Shown: positions 10,080 through 21,102 of the stretch, piece after piece | Layout of the letters: each line of letters starts with the position of its first letter | How positions within the stretch are numbered: the stretch's first letter is position 1 | From: Helicoverpa zea | Lineage: Eukaryota > Arthropoda > Insecta > Lepidoptera > Noctuidae | Assembly (NCBI RefSeq): GCF_022581195.2 | Contig: NC_061476.1 | Coordinates: forward strand, 2,154,098-2,218,097 | Direction: 5' to 3' | Length of the DNA: 64,000 nucleotides | Position numbers and translations under genes: made by a program | The notes under the pieces: model-generated | What the model was told of the DNA's origin: nothing | Databases searched by the model: none | Seen by the model: the letters and a program-made list of their open reading frames with translations, nothing else

Positions 10080-10120
10080 TTTGTCGAAGTTATTTTTGTT
10101 TGCTTAATAACTTCGACAAA
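10080..10120 (+). other. Perfect 15-bp stem-loop in putative 3' UTR
   Basis: TTTGTCGAAGTTATT (10080-10094) and its exact reverse complement AATAACTTCGACAAA (10106-10120) enclose an 11-nt loop. If transcribed, it would form a stable hairpin in the filamin 3' UTR. Confidence 0.7.
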
Positions 10121-10616
10121 TAAAAGTTATTATTTCAAGTTGTCGTATTACAGTATTCTGGCCAATTTTATATGTTTCTCGTTTAGTATTTAGGGCGACT
10201 AAATGACAATACATATAAAGTATTAACTCAAAAATATTCCCTTTATTTTATAAGTTTTGCGAGACACAATTTTCTTGCCAATAATTTTAGCGAATTTTAT
10301 TGTTTATTTTATTTTTTAAAAATTCCTCTACGTCTTTTTTTATTAAAAGTTTTTCAATTGTTAGAGGATTTTTTTTGGAATTCGCTAGTAATTGTTGGCC
10401 TCAAGCTTTTGGTAGATATTTTATTTTTTTTGAATTTCTACAAAAAGTTTGATTAGTTTATTATGTCTCAGCCTTCTCATATAAGTATTATGTATTGCTT
10501 TCAATTTTTTGTATGGTTTGTGTATGGACTTTGCCTACGTAGGTAGTATGATCCCTTATTTGTAAATACCTATTTTAAGTGTTTAATTATTAAATGTATT
10601 TTGCGACTGTTAACTA

Positions 10617-10622
10617 AATAAA
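10617..10622 (+). promoter_or_regulatory. Candidate distal polyadenylation signal
   Basis: AATAAA within TTAACTAAATAAAAAGAGG, followed within 40 bp by a T-rich tract (CTTGTTTTATTTCTTATTTTTC) resembling a downstream element. It is the last good signal before the first repeat of the intergenic region. Confidence 0.4.
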
Positions 10623-10733
10623 AAGAGGAAAGTTCTAAGACTTGTTTTATTTCTTATTTTTCTGTTTTCTCCCCGACAGCAGCTGAAGTTTTCCTAAGGG
10701 ACTTTGTTTTATTTTTAAGTATGATATTAACTA

Positions 10734-10924
10734 CTAGCTTCTGCCAGCGGTTTCACCCGCATCTCGTGGAAACCTCTGCACGAATCCGGATAAAAAGTAG
10801 CCTATAGCCTTCCTCGATAAATGGGCTATCTAACACTGAAAGAATTTTTCAAATCGGACCAGAAGTTCCTGAGATTAGCGCGTTCAAACAAACAAACTCT
10901 TCAGCTTTATAATATTAGTATAGA
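10734..10924 (-). mobile_element. Short non-autonomous Helitron
   Basis: On the - strand it starts TCTATACTAATATTATAAAG (from 10924) and ends with a GCGGGT...ACCGC hairpin, then AGAAGCTAG at 10734, followed by T. Both Helitron termini are intact. It is non-coding and related to the copy at 36656-36823 and the fragment at 6345-6446. Confidence 0.75.
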
Positions 10925-13551
10925 TTGGTGTAAAATATGCCTGCTGTGGTTTAAGAGTTCAATGTTATGATGCCTCGGTAGTGCCTGCGTTTGTATTACT
11001 TACTACGTAATACTTACGATACATACATACTTACATTTCCTTCCAATGTTTCAAAACGAGATTTTCTCCAAAGATCCATTCAATACTATGTAATTTCCTT
11101 TTCTTTGCGACTTAAAGTATTCAAATAATAGCTTCGCCAAAGCTAATGATGGGAATCGAACCCTTATATCACTAGGTGACAAATCAGTAGCCGTCACAAT
11201 ATTTTTTTGTAATGTGTATTTTCAATGATCAGCAAGCCTTCATTATAAGGCAAATTATGTCATGGTTAGAGGATTTATAAAAAAAAAGACACAAATATAA
11301 TTCTTGGCATAGTTGTAATTAATTTTTAATCAATTTTAAGTAACAAAAAATGATTTTCGTTCATTTTCATCTATAAATCTTAAAACGAGAACGCTAGAAA
11401 AAGCGAAAACTAACATAAAACGAAAAAAAAAATTACTTACAAAAATATCGTATTCATAATAATAAGTTTACACTTAACTTAAAAAAATCAAATTACAATA
11501 TCACATTTCTACTTACAATAGAGAGATATTGGCGATTTTTATTCCCTTAAATCCAAAGTTCGAAAAATTAGGTATAACTCTTGGCTCATTGTCATGATAC
11601 AGTTAATATACAATAGTGCTTACTTAACAACAAATGATCGGAAGAAATACTTATTGCCGTTATTTAACATTAACGAAAAAAACATATTTGTACAAGAAAA
11701 AATAAAGATTTGGCTAATTTGTGACAGACAGACAGACGGCCATCTTGCCCTGCAGACCCCTAACGAATAACCACAACCTAACATTTTTTTTATAACTAAA
11801 AAGATCAATAGCAAATTAATTTAGAAGGAAAATAGACATTCCTCCAAAAATAGTCACTCTTCCCCATTCCATCTCCTATCACATTTTTTTATTAATTTTA
11901 CCTACTAACGCTGATTCGTTCGAAAAAATTAAAACAAATCAACAGTTCCTGTGTTCGTATACATGAAACTAGTCTAAAAAATCGATGTACGAAGGGCCTA
12001 TTAAGTACGGAAAATAGGAATACTTTACAATTCCGAATGTACGCCACTACCCTTGAGTTCTTAAGGCTAATATAATTGAGCATAAGCACTTTTAGATATT
12101 ATAAAGTAAAACAAAAAAACTTTCTTCAATAAATTTCAAGGATTTTTTTCTCAAAAAATCGTATTCGTATTTACAAAATATTTACAAAAAGTGCACCTTT
12201 CATTGTGTGACGTAAAGAAGCGATTTGGCCACTCATAAATGTATTATACACATGGGGAATATTTTTAACGATAGAAAATATATTCGACCCGAAGGCTTAT
12301 TAATAATTAACTTAATTTTTGTTCGTTAAAACATTTTAAAATGCAGGAAGAATACATTTTCTAAATTTGGAAAAATAAATGTAAAGAATACTAAAAATGA
12401 TAGGTTGTACAATAGATAAAGCTAAAAAAAATACATAATATGATCTAAATAGGAACTGAGTGCAAATGTGATGATTAAAGAGATCTATTTATTAATTCTT
12501 AATGAATATTATAAAAATGCAACTGAAGTGAAAGTGAAGAACGATATAATTCTGTGGAAGTTATTCGAGTCACTTTTGTTTTACAAATACTTGTTGTTAT
12601 CAGGAACTTTTTGATTAAAAACATGTTTTATTTATTACTTATTATGTTAGTTGTGAATAAATTATTTCGATTATGTAGATTCCAATGCAGTCTCACTCTA
12701 AGAAATTTAATGTTACAAATAAAAAGTTGCACTGAAAATTAAACTGTGTATGTTGAGATACAACTTTTCAGTAAAAAGAGACTGTCGTTGAACTTATTTT
12801 AACTGTGTTTTTCGTATCAATTAGTTAACAATAAAATAAATCACTGGGTTTGTGTTATGCATCGATAGAACATTATGCTTTGATTACAGATAAAAGAAAA
12901 TATAAAAAAGATGTCTAATATGACTCCTCTAAGATTTAGCCGTATTAAAGATTAGTTTTTCCTTAATCAGTGAAATTAACATGCGTCCGAGTTGCTACGA
13001 ATGTTTGATCGATAATTAATTGTAAAGTGCTGAAAATATTTGAACAAAGACGAACCAATAAAAACATCAAAAACCTATATAATACATCAATATATACTTC
13101 GGGTATAATATTTTTCATATCTACAACCATATCACAAATATAAAAATTCAATTCAATACGAATCGTTATTTCTCAAGTCTTTTATCTCCAAACCAATTCA
13201 GCATCCTATAGAATAATAATTTCAATCAGCCCTAATTGACGATCAAACCCCCGGATCAACTGGGTAAAACGAACAACCGTTAAACAAAAAACTAATCAAT
13301 AATCCGTAAATTGGAAAATAAAATCCGAAATCACATTCATACCCATAAAATTTTGTCATCTACTCACAAAATTCCGAGTATCCATACAATTTTATTTCTA
13401 AAAACATGAATTTGTTTCTCTAACGATAAAACCGTAATACCACTGTCTTCGAGAGCGAGATTCTAAATATTTTTTTATTTAATATTTCGTTAATTATACA
13501 ACTAGTAATACCATCATAAGTACATACTATAGTGAATGTACCTACGGTAAG
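10925..13551. other. Region between filamin and rotund, partly rotund 3' UTR
   Basis: No coding exon is seen. The two genes converge here, so the part nearest 13551 is probably the rotund 3' UTR (- strand). TTTATT, which is AATAAA on the - strand, occurs for example at 12488-12493. A reverse B-box-like GGGAATCGAACCC at 11150-11162 may be a decayed SINE. Short ORFs at 11620-12089 and 12554-13151 lack motifs. Confidence 0.45.
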
Positions 13552-14565
13552 TTACTGCTTATCCTTGTGCGATAGCGCATGCGGCAGGATGTGCTCCGCG
13601 GGCAGCAGGGCCGAGGGCTGGTGAGCGTAGTTCCTGATCTGATGCAGGGATATCAGCTGGTTGGGGAAGGAGTTGGGCTGCTGCTTGCCTTGCTGGAAGT
13701 GGAGGGGGTCGTAGAGATACGGCCGCGTGGGCAGGGCGCTGTGGTGCGACAGCCCGTTGAGGTGAGGAGCCATTGAGTTGATTGGCGTAAACGCAGAGTT
13801 CGCCGCGGACGACACGGGGGGCTGGATGCGGTCGTCCTGGCTCTCATGCTGAGCAAACAGAGCTCGTTGCTGCTGAAGCTGCTGCTCGTGATGCTCATCG
13901 CTTTCCCGCTGCTGATGGTAACCTCCTTCATCAGACATGTGCGCCGCTGAGTCTGGGCTCACCTTAGGCCAGTAAGGATGGTCTCCAAAAGGCGCAGCGG
14001 TAGGCGCGGCTGCTCCTAAAGATCTATTCAATCCACTCAAACCTAAAGCAGATATCGGCGGCCGCTTATCAGCCCTCTCCGCATGCTTATTCATGTGTTT
14101 ACTTAAATACGTCTCCTGCGTATAACTCTTGCCACAATACTGGCATATATGTGTCTTCAAGTGTTTGGATTCTTTGTGTTTAGGGATGTGTTCGAGGAGG
14201 TCCTTCTCGTGGGTGAAGCATTTGTAGCAAGAGTTGCATTTGAATGGCTTGTCTGTCTGGTGGCAACGGCTGTGGCTTTGGAGGTTGGACAGTTGGGAGA
14301 AGGCTTTGGTACATCCGATCTGGGTGCAACGATAGGGTTTATCTCCGGTGTGTGTTCGGATGTGCTGTTGGAGATGAGACAGCTGGGTGAACTTCCTCTG
14401 ACAGATCTCGCAGCGGTAGGGCTTGATGCCCAGGTGGATGCGGGAGTGTTGCGCCAGGTACGAGGAGTTGGCGAAGGCTTTCGGACACTGCGTGCAGCGG
14501 TAGGGCTTCGCCTCGCGGAGGTGAATCTGGGTGTGCAGCTGCAGGTCTGCTTTTGAGCCGAAAAC
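13552..14565 (-). CDS. rn: Rotund/Squeeze-type zinc-finger factor, 3' coding exon
   Basis: A DNA-binding transcription factor of the Krüppel-type family that includes Drosophila rotund and squeeze and vertebrate ZNF384/ZNF362. The exon starts after acceptor TGTTCATTTCAG, in phase 0, and encodes 337 residues before TAA. Residues 1-15 (VFGSKADLQLHTQIH) are the His-half of a finger. Five complete C2H2 fingers follow at about 24-44 (CTQC), 52-72 (CEIC), 80-102 (CxxxxC), 110-130 (CNSC) and 141-161 (CQYC), the last ending in KHMNKHAERADKRPP, typical of rotund/squeeze. The C-terminal half is low-complexity (Gln, His, Ser, Pro) with HEQQLQQQRALF, as in regulatory tails of such factors. In Drosophila rotund patterns leg and antenna, and squeeze acts in neurons. 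rn is chosen over sqz only on overall family resemblance. Confidence 0.92.
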   Translation of the reverse strand, partial: VFGSKADLQLHTQIHLREAKPYRCTQCPKAFANSSYLAQHSRIHLGIKPYRCEICQRKFTQLSHLQQHIRTHTGDKPYRCTQIGCTKAFSQLSNLQSHSRCHQTDKPFKCNSCYKCFTHEKDLLEHIPKHKESKHLKTHICQYCGKSYTQETYLSKHMNKHAERADKRPPISALGLSGLNRSLGAAAPTAAPFGDHPYWPKVSPDSAAHMSDEGGYHQQRESDEHHEQQLQQQRALFAQHESQDDRIQPPVSSAANSAFTPINSMAPHLNGLSHHSALPTRPYLYDPLHFQQGKQQPNSFPNQLISLHQIRNYAHQPSALLPAEHILPHALSHKDKQ

Positions 14566-16989
14566 CTGAAATGAACAGAAAAAAACCGTTAGTTATACTG
14601 ATTAAATTACAAATCTTAATAAAGGGTATCTAATTGAGTATAGAAATGAAGTACAATAAGGTTTAGTTTCGGTTTATCCATTGTAACTAGCATTAAATAC
14701 TGTTAAATTTAAATCCGTAAAACACTTGCACAAGTAACGACAAAAAGTCGATTTGGATGCAACTAACAATACAAATAAACGTCAAAACAATCTTAATCTT
14801 ACAAATGATTTCAAACACCGTTGTAAACATCATTGAAATCATCAAAAAGTGAATTTCGCCCTTGAACGACATCCGCGCGCAGCCGGAACAAATGATTCTT
14901 AGTCTTTTTTTATTTGCCCAACTCTTAATAAAGGCAGGATGTCGGCTTCACGGCGTTTTCCACGCGTAGTAATCGCTTTGACTTCCTTATATACGTCTGG
15001 GCAATCAGAATCTTTGACTCAGCTACCGTTCCTGTACCATGATCAAGATTTAGAGTAAAATATCTTATAATTGCTGCTAGGCAAGATATGTGAAGATTCG
15101 GTGGCTAATGAATTTTAGTTCAGCTCTTAAGCCATAATTAAATGGCATGAAATTAAACTAGTCAACGTTAGGTCTCTGCAAACTCAATACTCAAATCAAC
15201 ATGATCAAAGGCTGAATTTTAAATAAGTATTTGTGTACCCGTGCCAACAAAAGCCGGTACTTTCGGCGGCACTGTTCGCGCACTAAAGTGTTTCGGTATA
15301 CCATTGATACTCTTTGTGATATCCCAAATTAGTTTCTAACTTAAAACTGACACGTCATCTCTTAGAATCGTTTTCATCTAACAATGAGGCTGCTAGCCAC
15401 GTTCCTTCGGGCGCTTCTGATCCGCAATCAAATGATAATGATCTCAATAGCAAAGTAAATAAAGCTCAAACTATAGTGCCATCAGTCGATACTGACGGTT
15501 GTAGTGCCTAACAATGAACGTTAGGGAATGTATTTGATAAAATAGATGTAGCAGACGAATTTGGATTTAAATAAGGTTTGTATAGAGTTCCTTTTGAAGA
15601 TAAAGGTGTGGTTTTTGATTTTACTGGCCGGATTCGTTCGGTAGCACGTTGCATGACTAGCGAGAAGTACGAGACACGAACGCAATTGGTCACAGATGGA
15701 ACATAATTAAAGTTTGGGGCACTACTTAATGTTGTGAAGCAGTAGATTCGAGGTGGTGGATGACTTTTAATAGGTCTTCGTGAAGGATCGCGTAGAGAGG
15801 AATCTGTGTTAAATTGGTGGAACTAGGAATGTCGGTTTGGTAAATCGGTTGTTACAGATAAAGGATGCTGTAACATTGATCTAAATTACAATTTTGGTTT
15901 CGAAGAATAAAATGAGAACGTTTCGAAGGCCGGTTAAAGAATTTGATGAAACAGAACTCCTGAATGATATTTATTCAAAATGTAGTATAGAGATGTCCAT
16001 TTTACTAGCAATAAGCAATAAGCAATAATCTAAAGTTTAGTCTTAGGTAATCGAGAACGCTATAAAAACCCAATTGACAATTCAATTGTTGAAAAAGTGA
16101 CAAAGCGTCCACAATACCAAGTAATTGAATAATAAGAAAAAAATCTAAATATTGTCGGACAATCAGCAGGCGACAGACAGCTTTAGCTTTTGAATGTAAC
16201 GTATCTATCTTCAGAAAAAGAATACCATTTTCCTCTTATATATCTTCAAAACTTGTACGTTGAGGAATTTGTCTGAATTCATCAGTATCATCTAAAATGT
16301 CTTTATTACCATCAATACCATTTTCTTTATCATTTATATGTATATAATTTACCTCCTTAAATTATAATTAGTTATTCAAATCTACATATCACGCTTGGAT
16401 TAAATTGCTATTGTCAAACATTTTCTTCATTTATTAGTCAGTACTTTTTCTTCTTATTTTGAACATTAGGCTCAACGTTTAAACTCATATGAATACTTGA
16501 TCTATATTTATGTATATTATAATGAAAGTAAAGTTTTTGACGTTGTAGAGGGTTAATCTGTGAATTAACTGACCTAATTTTGAAAATTATTTTAGCAATA
16601 GTAAGCCAAGTGATTAGTGCCTCTGGCGGAAGCTTAATACATTAAAAGTAAGCCGTCAAAAATTCAACAAACGATGCTTTATTACCTAGAAAATTTGGCT
16701 TCAAAAGTGGTTTCGTTAAAAATAAACCTGAATCATTATAATAATTGACCTTGAGAACTTGTTACACAAGATAATAATTTAATGTAACTATATGCAACAT
16801 TTTTTTACTAAGTTTTATTCCTATGTTAGTCGCTGTATTACAAATTGTTTAATCTTTTTTTCTTGTAATCTTCTTGAGACCTGTATTATCAGTTTTAAGA
16901 ACTTGTATTTTGCTGAGGTTACTATTTGTTACTTTCTGGCTTTTTGGTACCTTATCAATATGTTCTATGTACCTATGTAGTTTTGTTAA

Positions 16990-17257
16990 ACATATCGACT
17001 GCAAGCAAGCAATACCTCCTATCTGACTCCGGGTGGATTTTAAAGGGGAACAATAAAACTTAATAAAATCCTTATTCCGAGGAAGGTATAATGAGATACT
17101 GAAAATCCAAGTTTTCTTTTTCTAAGCATAGTATTGATTAATAAAGTTTTTTGTTTTTATTTTGAATCTAAAGGTAGTTTATGGTAGATACAAGTTTTTT
17201 GGTTTTTTGAAACAAAAATGTCAGATAGGAGGTATTGCTTGCTTGCAGTCGATATGT
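16990..17257. mobile_element. MITE with 38-bp terminal inverted repeats
   Basis: 16990-17027 is the exact reverse complement of 17220-17257, with the conserved core GCAAGCAAGCAATACCTCC. A 4-bp direct repeat TAAA flanks the core element (16987-16990 and 17257-17260). The internal 190 bp is non-coding. The superfamily is not assigned. Confidence 0.8.
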
Positions 17258-18468
17258 AAATTATGAAATTCATAAATGATGAACCAGTACCTAAATGATA
17301 TTATTTTGTAAATATATTTTTTGACTCCACAAAATAGTACGCTAATTACTAGTTAGAAATACATAGTAATATTAAAGTCATTATCAATTATTACGATTAA
17401 TTACAAAGCAAATGTGTATAGTTGTTTGTAGGAAATAATGAAATCAACGAACCGTGTCGTTGGAAGAATTAAATTGGTCTGTTTTATGAGTTGAAGGAAG
17501 ATAATTTTAATCTGTTTTGTTCAGGAAGACTATAAGTAATGGATTAATGCTTAAATCTGCTAATGACATTGATTTTGAAGATCTGTACAGACTTGGATAG
17601 AAAACACTTATTCCTGCCTTCCTTCTTGGAGGACACCTTTGTAAAAAGAAGTGCACCATTATTAAGTATGTAGGTACATATATTTTGTACTTATGTATAT
17701 TTAGAACACAGATTTTTTGTGGTTTGTATATCAAGTGTGCAATTAAGAATAAAATAAATAATAATTGGTATGACAATTATGAGAGCTTTAGATTGAAATA
17801 TCTTATTATGATTTTAAAATATTAAGATATGGGTCAAAAAAGACATTCCATCTGTCAAACTTGAAACTAAAAGATAAAACTGACAGATGTCAAAATAAAG
17901 GTATTTAAATCAAGACAAGATTACGTAAGGGTTGACGTGAGGGTTGAAGGGTTAGGGTTATTAAAGAGTGGTCATCTGTATCCCGCTGAGAAAAATGTTA
18001 TGTGGTTTAGGGTTGAAATAATGAATGTATTTATTTTATCACTGAAAGATTGTTACTTGGTTAAGACAATGAGGAAAGGTTAAGCTCAGAAAATCAATCT
18101 GGTTAGTAAAAAAAATGGTTACATGTTTCACTATTACACACACAAGCTTTCATTCATTTTTTGTGTTGTTAATTTGTATGAGTAAAATTCACGGCTTTTC
18201 AGCCTACAGACAAAGTCAAAAAAAAAAAATAACTAATTTTCTTAAAACCCTCCAGTTTTCGCGCGCAAAAAGTTAAACTTGACAAAAAGGGGCATAACCA
18301 CGACAGGCTACTTTTTGCTGCCCCAAAATTATTATTAATTGTAAGCATACATTCTGTCTGTTTATCTGTAGACATTAGACCCTGGCTGGAGGCGAATTTT
18401 CCCCTAATAAGGCATAGTTTTTGCCCCCTCAGATTAATTTTCGCAAAAGCTTAGGGTTTCAAAATGGC

Positions 18469-21102
18469 TCTGTGATGCGGCCATGCCTCGTGTGCGCCGG
18501 CGACCTTCTAAGAAGGAGGTCTACTGGTGGTCTCAGGAAATGGCGGGCCTCCGGCAGGCCTGTATTCATGCGCGGAGGTGCTACTCTAGCGTCCGCAGGC
18601 GACGCCAGCGCAGCGACAGCCTTAACATCTTAGAGGCTGAGCTTTATGAGACGTATCAGGCTGCACGAGAAACTCTGCGGGTGGCGATAATCCGGGCGAA
18701 AGATCAAAGCAGAAGCGAGATGCTGGATGGCCTTAACCGCGATCCCTGGGGACGCCCGTATCTCTCAGCAAGGAACAAACTTCGTGCTCAGGGCTCCCCA
18801 CTTACGGAGGCCCTCGAACCTCAGTTCCTTAGCCAAGTAGTGGAAGCTCTATTTCCCAATCGGGCAGAACATGTACCTCCAGTTATGGCTCCGCCTGAGG
18901 AGGAACAGCACGATGAAGAGGAGATCCTGACAATCACTGAGGCGGAGATGAATAATGTGATTTTGAAGGCGCGCTCCAAGAATAAAGCTCCCGGCCCGGA
19001 TGGCGTACCCTCCAAGGTACTAGCCATGGCACTAAGCGATGCGATGAAGGATCAGCTGAAGGAACTGTTCGACGCGTGTTTAACGTCGAGACAGTTCCCT
19101 GAGCCTTGGAAGGAAGGACGCTTAGTGCTTCTGCAAAAGCCGGGTCGGCCGCCAGATTCACCTTCGGCTTACAGACCCATTGTCCTGTTAGACGAAGCGG
19201 GTAAGATGCTGGAGGGGATTCTGGCCAGCCGCATAACTCGACACCTTAATACGACCGGCCCCAACCTGTCGGATGCCCAGTATGGCTTTCGGGCCGAACG
19301 ATCGACTGTGGATGCCATATTGCGCTTGAAAACAGAGGCGAGGGAAGCGGTCGCCGGAGGGAACGTGCTGTTGGCGGTGTCACTGGACATCGCCAATGCA
19401 TTTAACAGTCTGCCATTCAGCTGCATAGGTGAAGCGCTCCAATTCCACGGAGTGCCTACGTACCTGAGGCAGCTAGTGGCAGACTACCTGAGAGGACGGA
19501 GCGTCTGCTACCAGAGACGCGACGGGCGCATGGTACGGTGCTCTGTTACGTGCGGTGTTCCGCAGGGGTCAGTCCTGGGACCACTCCTGTGGAACATCGG
19601 ATACGATTGGGCCCTGCGTGGCGGCTTTACCGCCGGGCAGGGTGCAATTTGCTATGCAGATGACACCCTCGTTACCGCTCGGGGTGAGACTTTTGACGAA
19701 GCAGCTCAATCGGCAATCCAGTGCGTGTCCCTGGTCATCAGCCGTATTGAAGCGCTCGGACTGCGCGTTGCTCTGGAGAAGACGGAGGCCCTAGTATTTC
19801 ATGGACCCCGGCGTCGTCCACCTGCCGGGGCCCACCTTGCCCTTGGGACTACAAGGGTAAGAGTTCAAACCAAGATGAAATACTTGGGCCTGGTAATAGA
19901 TCGATTGTGGAACTTCCGCGAGCACTTCTTGCAGCTTCAGCCAAAGCTAATCAATGCTGCGTCCTCCCTTGGTCGATTGTTGCCGAACTCGGGCGGACCA
20001 AGCGCGATATGTCGGCGGCTATACACGGGGGTGGTTAGATCGATGGCGCTCTATGGAGCACCGGTGTGGGCAGATTCTTTGAGGAGTCCCTCAAATAGGG
20101 CTTTACTGCGTAAGCCACAGAGGATCATGGCGAACAGGGTCATCCGTGGATATAAGACCGTTTCTGCGGAGGCCGCATGCGCCCTGGCTGGAACCCCCCC
20201 GTGGGATCTAGAGGCACAAGTGCTCGCGGAGATTTATTCCCGGAGAGCTAATGCTCGCTCGAGCGGCGACCGTCCTCCGCCCGAGCTTGTGAGAAGATGG
20301 CGCGAGCAGGCGCAGGAGGATGTCCTGTCCCAGTGGAAGGATAGACTGGCGGCGCCTACTGCTGGTCATTGGACTGCGGCGGCAATAGGGCCAATTCTCG
20401 AAGAGTGGGTGGGAAGAAGGCACGGAGTGCTGTCCTTCCGTATCACCCAAATTTTGACCAACCATGGTTGCTTCGGCTACTACCTGCATAAGGTGGCTAG
20501 ACGGGAACCTACCCCCGTGTGCCACCAGTGCGGTAGTAGCCCAGATACAGCGCAGCACACCATTGAGCTGTGTCCCGCCTGGGACGAGCAGCGCAATGCG
20601 TTGGCGGCAAATACCGGACAGGACTTCTCGCTGCCGAATTTGGTGAGGGTGATGATCGGCAGCGAGGCCGGCTGGAAAGCCATAGATACCTTCTGCGAAC
20701 AAGTAATATCGCAGAAGGAGGCGGCGGAGCGGGTCCGTGAGGCAGACGCTCATGCGGACCCAATTCGTCGCCGGAGGGTAGGCAGGCGTCGGACGCGTTA
20801 CGCCGCCCAGATGCCGCCCTAGCAGCAGCCAGTGGGTAGCAGACCGGGGAACTCCTGCTACCTGCATTGCACGAGCTGCTGCTGAGATGGATCGCCAGTA
20901 GATGGAGGCGACCAGCCACTGCCGAGAGGTCACGAAAGTCGTCTTTGGTCCTCGTGGCCCCTCTCTAAAAGGCAGAAGACGGCACAAACGCTGAGGTTTT
21001 TAGTGGGTGCAAGCCCCACATAACCTCACCGTCTCCCCGGGCGGTGTGTGTATGCGTCAGGCATTTTCCTCAGCTGAAACAAAAAAAAAAAAAAAAAAAA
21101 AA
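18469..21102 (+). mobile_element. 5'-truncated R1-clade LINE insertion
   Basis: The insertion is bounded by a perfect 15-bp target-site duplication GGGTTTCAAAATGGC (18454-18468 and 21103-21117). The 3' end is a run of 22 A (21081-21102) after a ~260-bp 3' UTR. The 5' end is cut inside the ORF, just where the reading frame gives CDAAMPR, so the apurinic-type endonuclease domain is missing. Local GC is clearly higher than in the AT-rich intron around it. Perfect duplication, long A-tail and an undamaged ORF point to a young insertion. Confidence 0.93.
18483..20822 (+). CDS. Reverse transcriptase ORF of R1-clade LINE (endonuclease lost)
   Basis: An uninterrupted frame of 779 codons, open already at the truncation point (CDAA before the Met), so the ATG at 18483 is internal to the original ORF2. 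Motifs in order: KAPGPDG (168-174) at the start of the RT fingers; SLDIANAFNSL with catalytic Asp 302; GVPQGSVLGP (358-367); YADD (391-394) with catalytic Asp 393/394; and a C-terminal zinc knuckle C680-x2-C683-x8-H692-x4-C697 typical of R1-type ORF2. The RT copies element RNA into DNA at a nicked target. Without its endonuclease this copy cannot nick its own target and should be immobile, although the RT core looks intact. The CDxAMPR and RRRP opening is characteristic of the R1/TRAS/SART group; the subfamily is not resolved. Long antisense frames within it are shadows. Confidence 0.93.
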   Translation: MPRVRRRPSKKEVYWWSQEMAGLRQACIHARRCYSSVRRRRQRSDSLNILEAELYETYQAARETLRVAIIRAKDQSRSEMLDGLNRDPWGRPYLSARNKLRAQGSPLTEALEPQFLSQVVEALFPNRAEHVPPVMAPPEEEQHDEEEILTITEAEMNNVILKARSKNKAPGPDGVPSKVLAMALSDAMKDQLKELFDACLTSRQFPEPWKEGRLVLLQKPGRPPDSPSAYRPIVLLDEAGKMLEGILASRITRHLNTTGPNLSDAQYGFRAERSTVDAILRLKTEAREAVAGGNVLLAVSLDIANAFNSLPFSCIGEALQFHGVPTYLRQLVADYLRGRSVCYQRRDGRMVRCSVTCGVPQGSVLGPLLWNIGYDWALRGGFTAGQGAICYADDTLVTARGETFDEAAQSAIQCVSLVISRIEALGLRVALEKTEALVFHGPRRRPPAGAHLALGTTRVRVQTKMKYLGLVIDRLWNFREHFLQLQPKLINAASSLGRLLPNSGGPSAICRRLYTGVVRSMALYGAPVWADSLRSPSNRALLRKPQRIMANRVIRGYKTVSAEAACALAGTPPWDLEAQVLAEIYSRRANARSSGDRPPPELVRRWREQAQEDVLSQWKDRLAAPTAGHWTAAAIGPILEEWVGRRHGVLSFRITQILTNHGCFGYYLHKVARREPTPVCHQCGSSPDTAQHTIELCPAWDEQRNALAANTGQDFSLPNLVRVMIGSEAGWKAIDTFCEQVISQKEAAERVREADAHADPIRRRRVGRRRTRYAAQMPP

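Larger units (their letters stand above)
8843..10645 (+). other. cher: Probable filamin 3' UTR
   Basis: AT-rich non-coding sequence after the filamin stop. AATAAA signals occur at 9142-9147, 9172-9177 and 10617-10622; the last is followed by G/T-rich sequence and would give a 1.8-kb UTR. Which site is used cannot be told from sequence. The ORFs at 9323-9520 and 9858-10193 are composition artefacts with no motifs. Confidence 0.5.

Noticed and set aside
13579..14556. + strand ORFs over the rotund finger exon
   Set aside because: Antisense shadows of the conserved C2H2 finger coding sequence on the - strand.
15320..15937. A + strand frame of about 206 codons with protein-like stretches (for example GLYRVPFEDKGVVFDF)
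   Set aside because: It has nine in-frame stops; about 12 are expected by chance at this GC, so there is no real depletion, and the - strand is also open for 61 codons. Not enough to call a pseudogene.
20208..20987. 259-codon - strand ORF
   Set aside because: Antisense of the R1-type reverse transcriptase ORF, which carries all expected motifs on the + strand.
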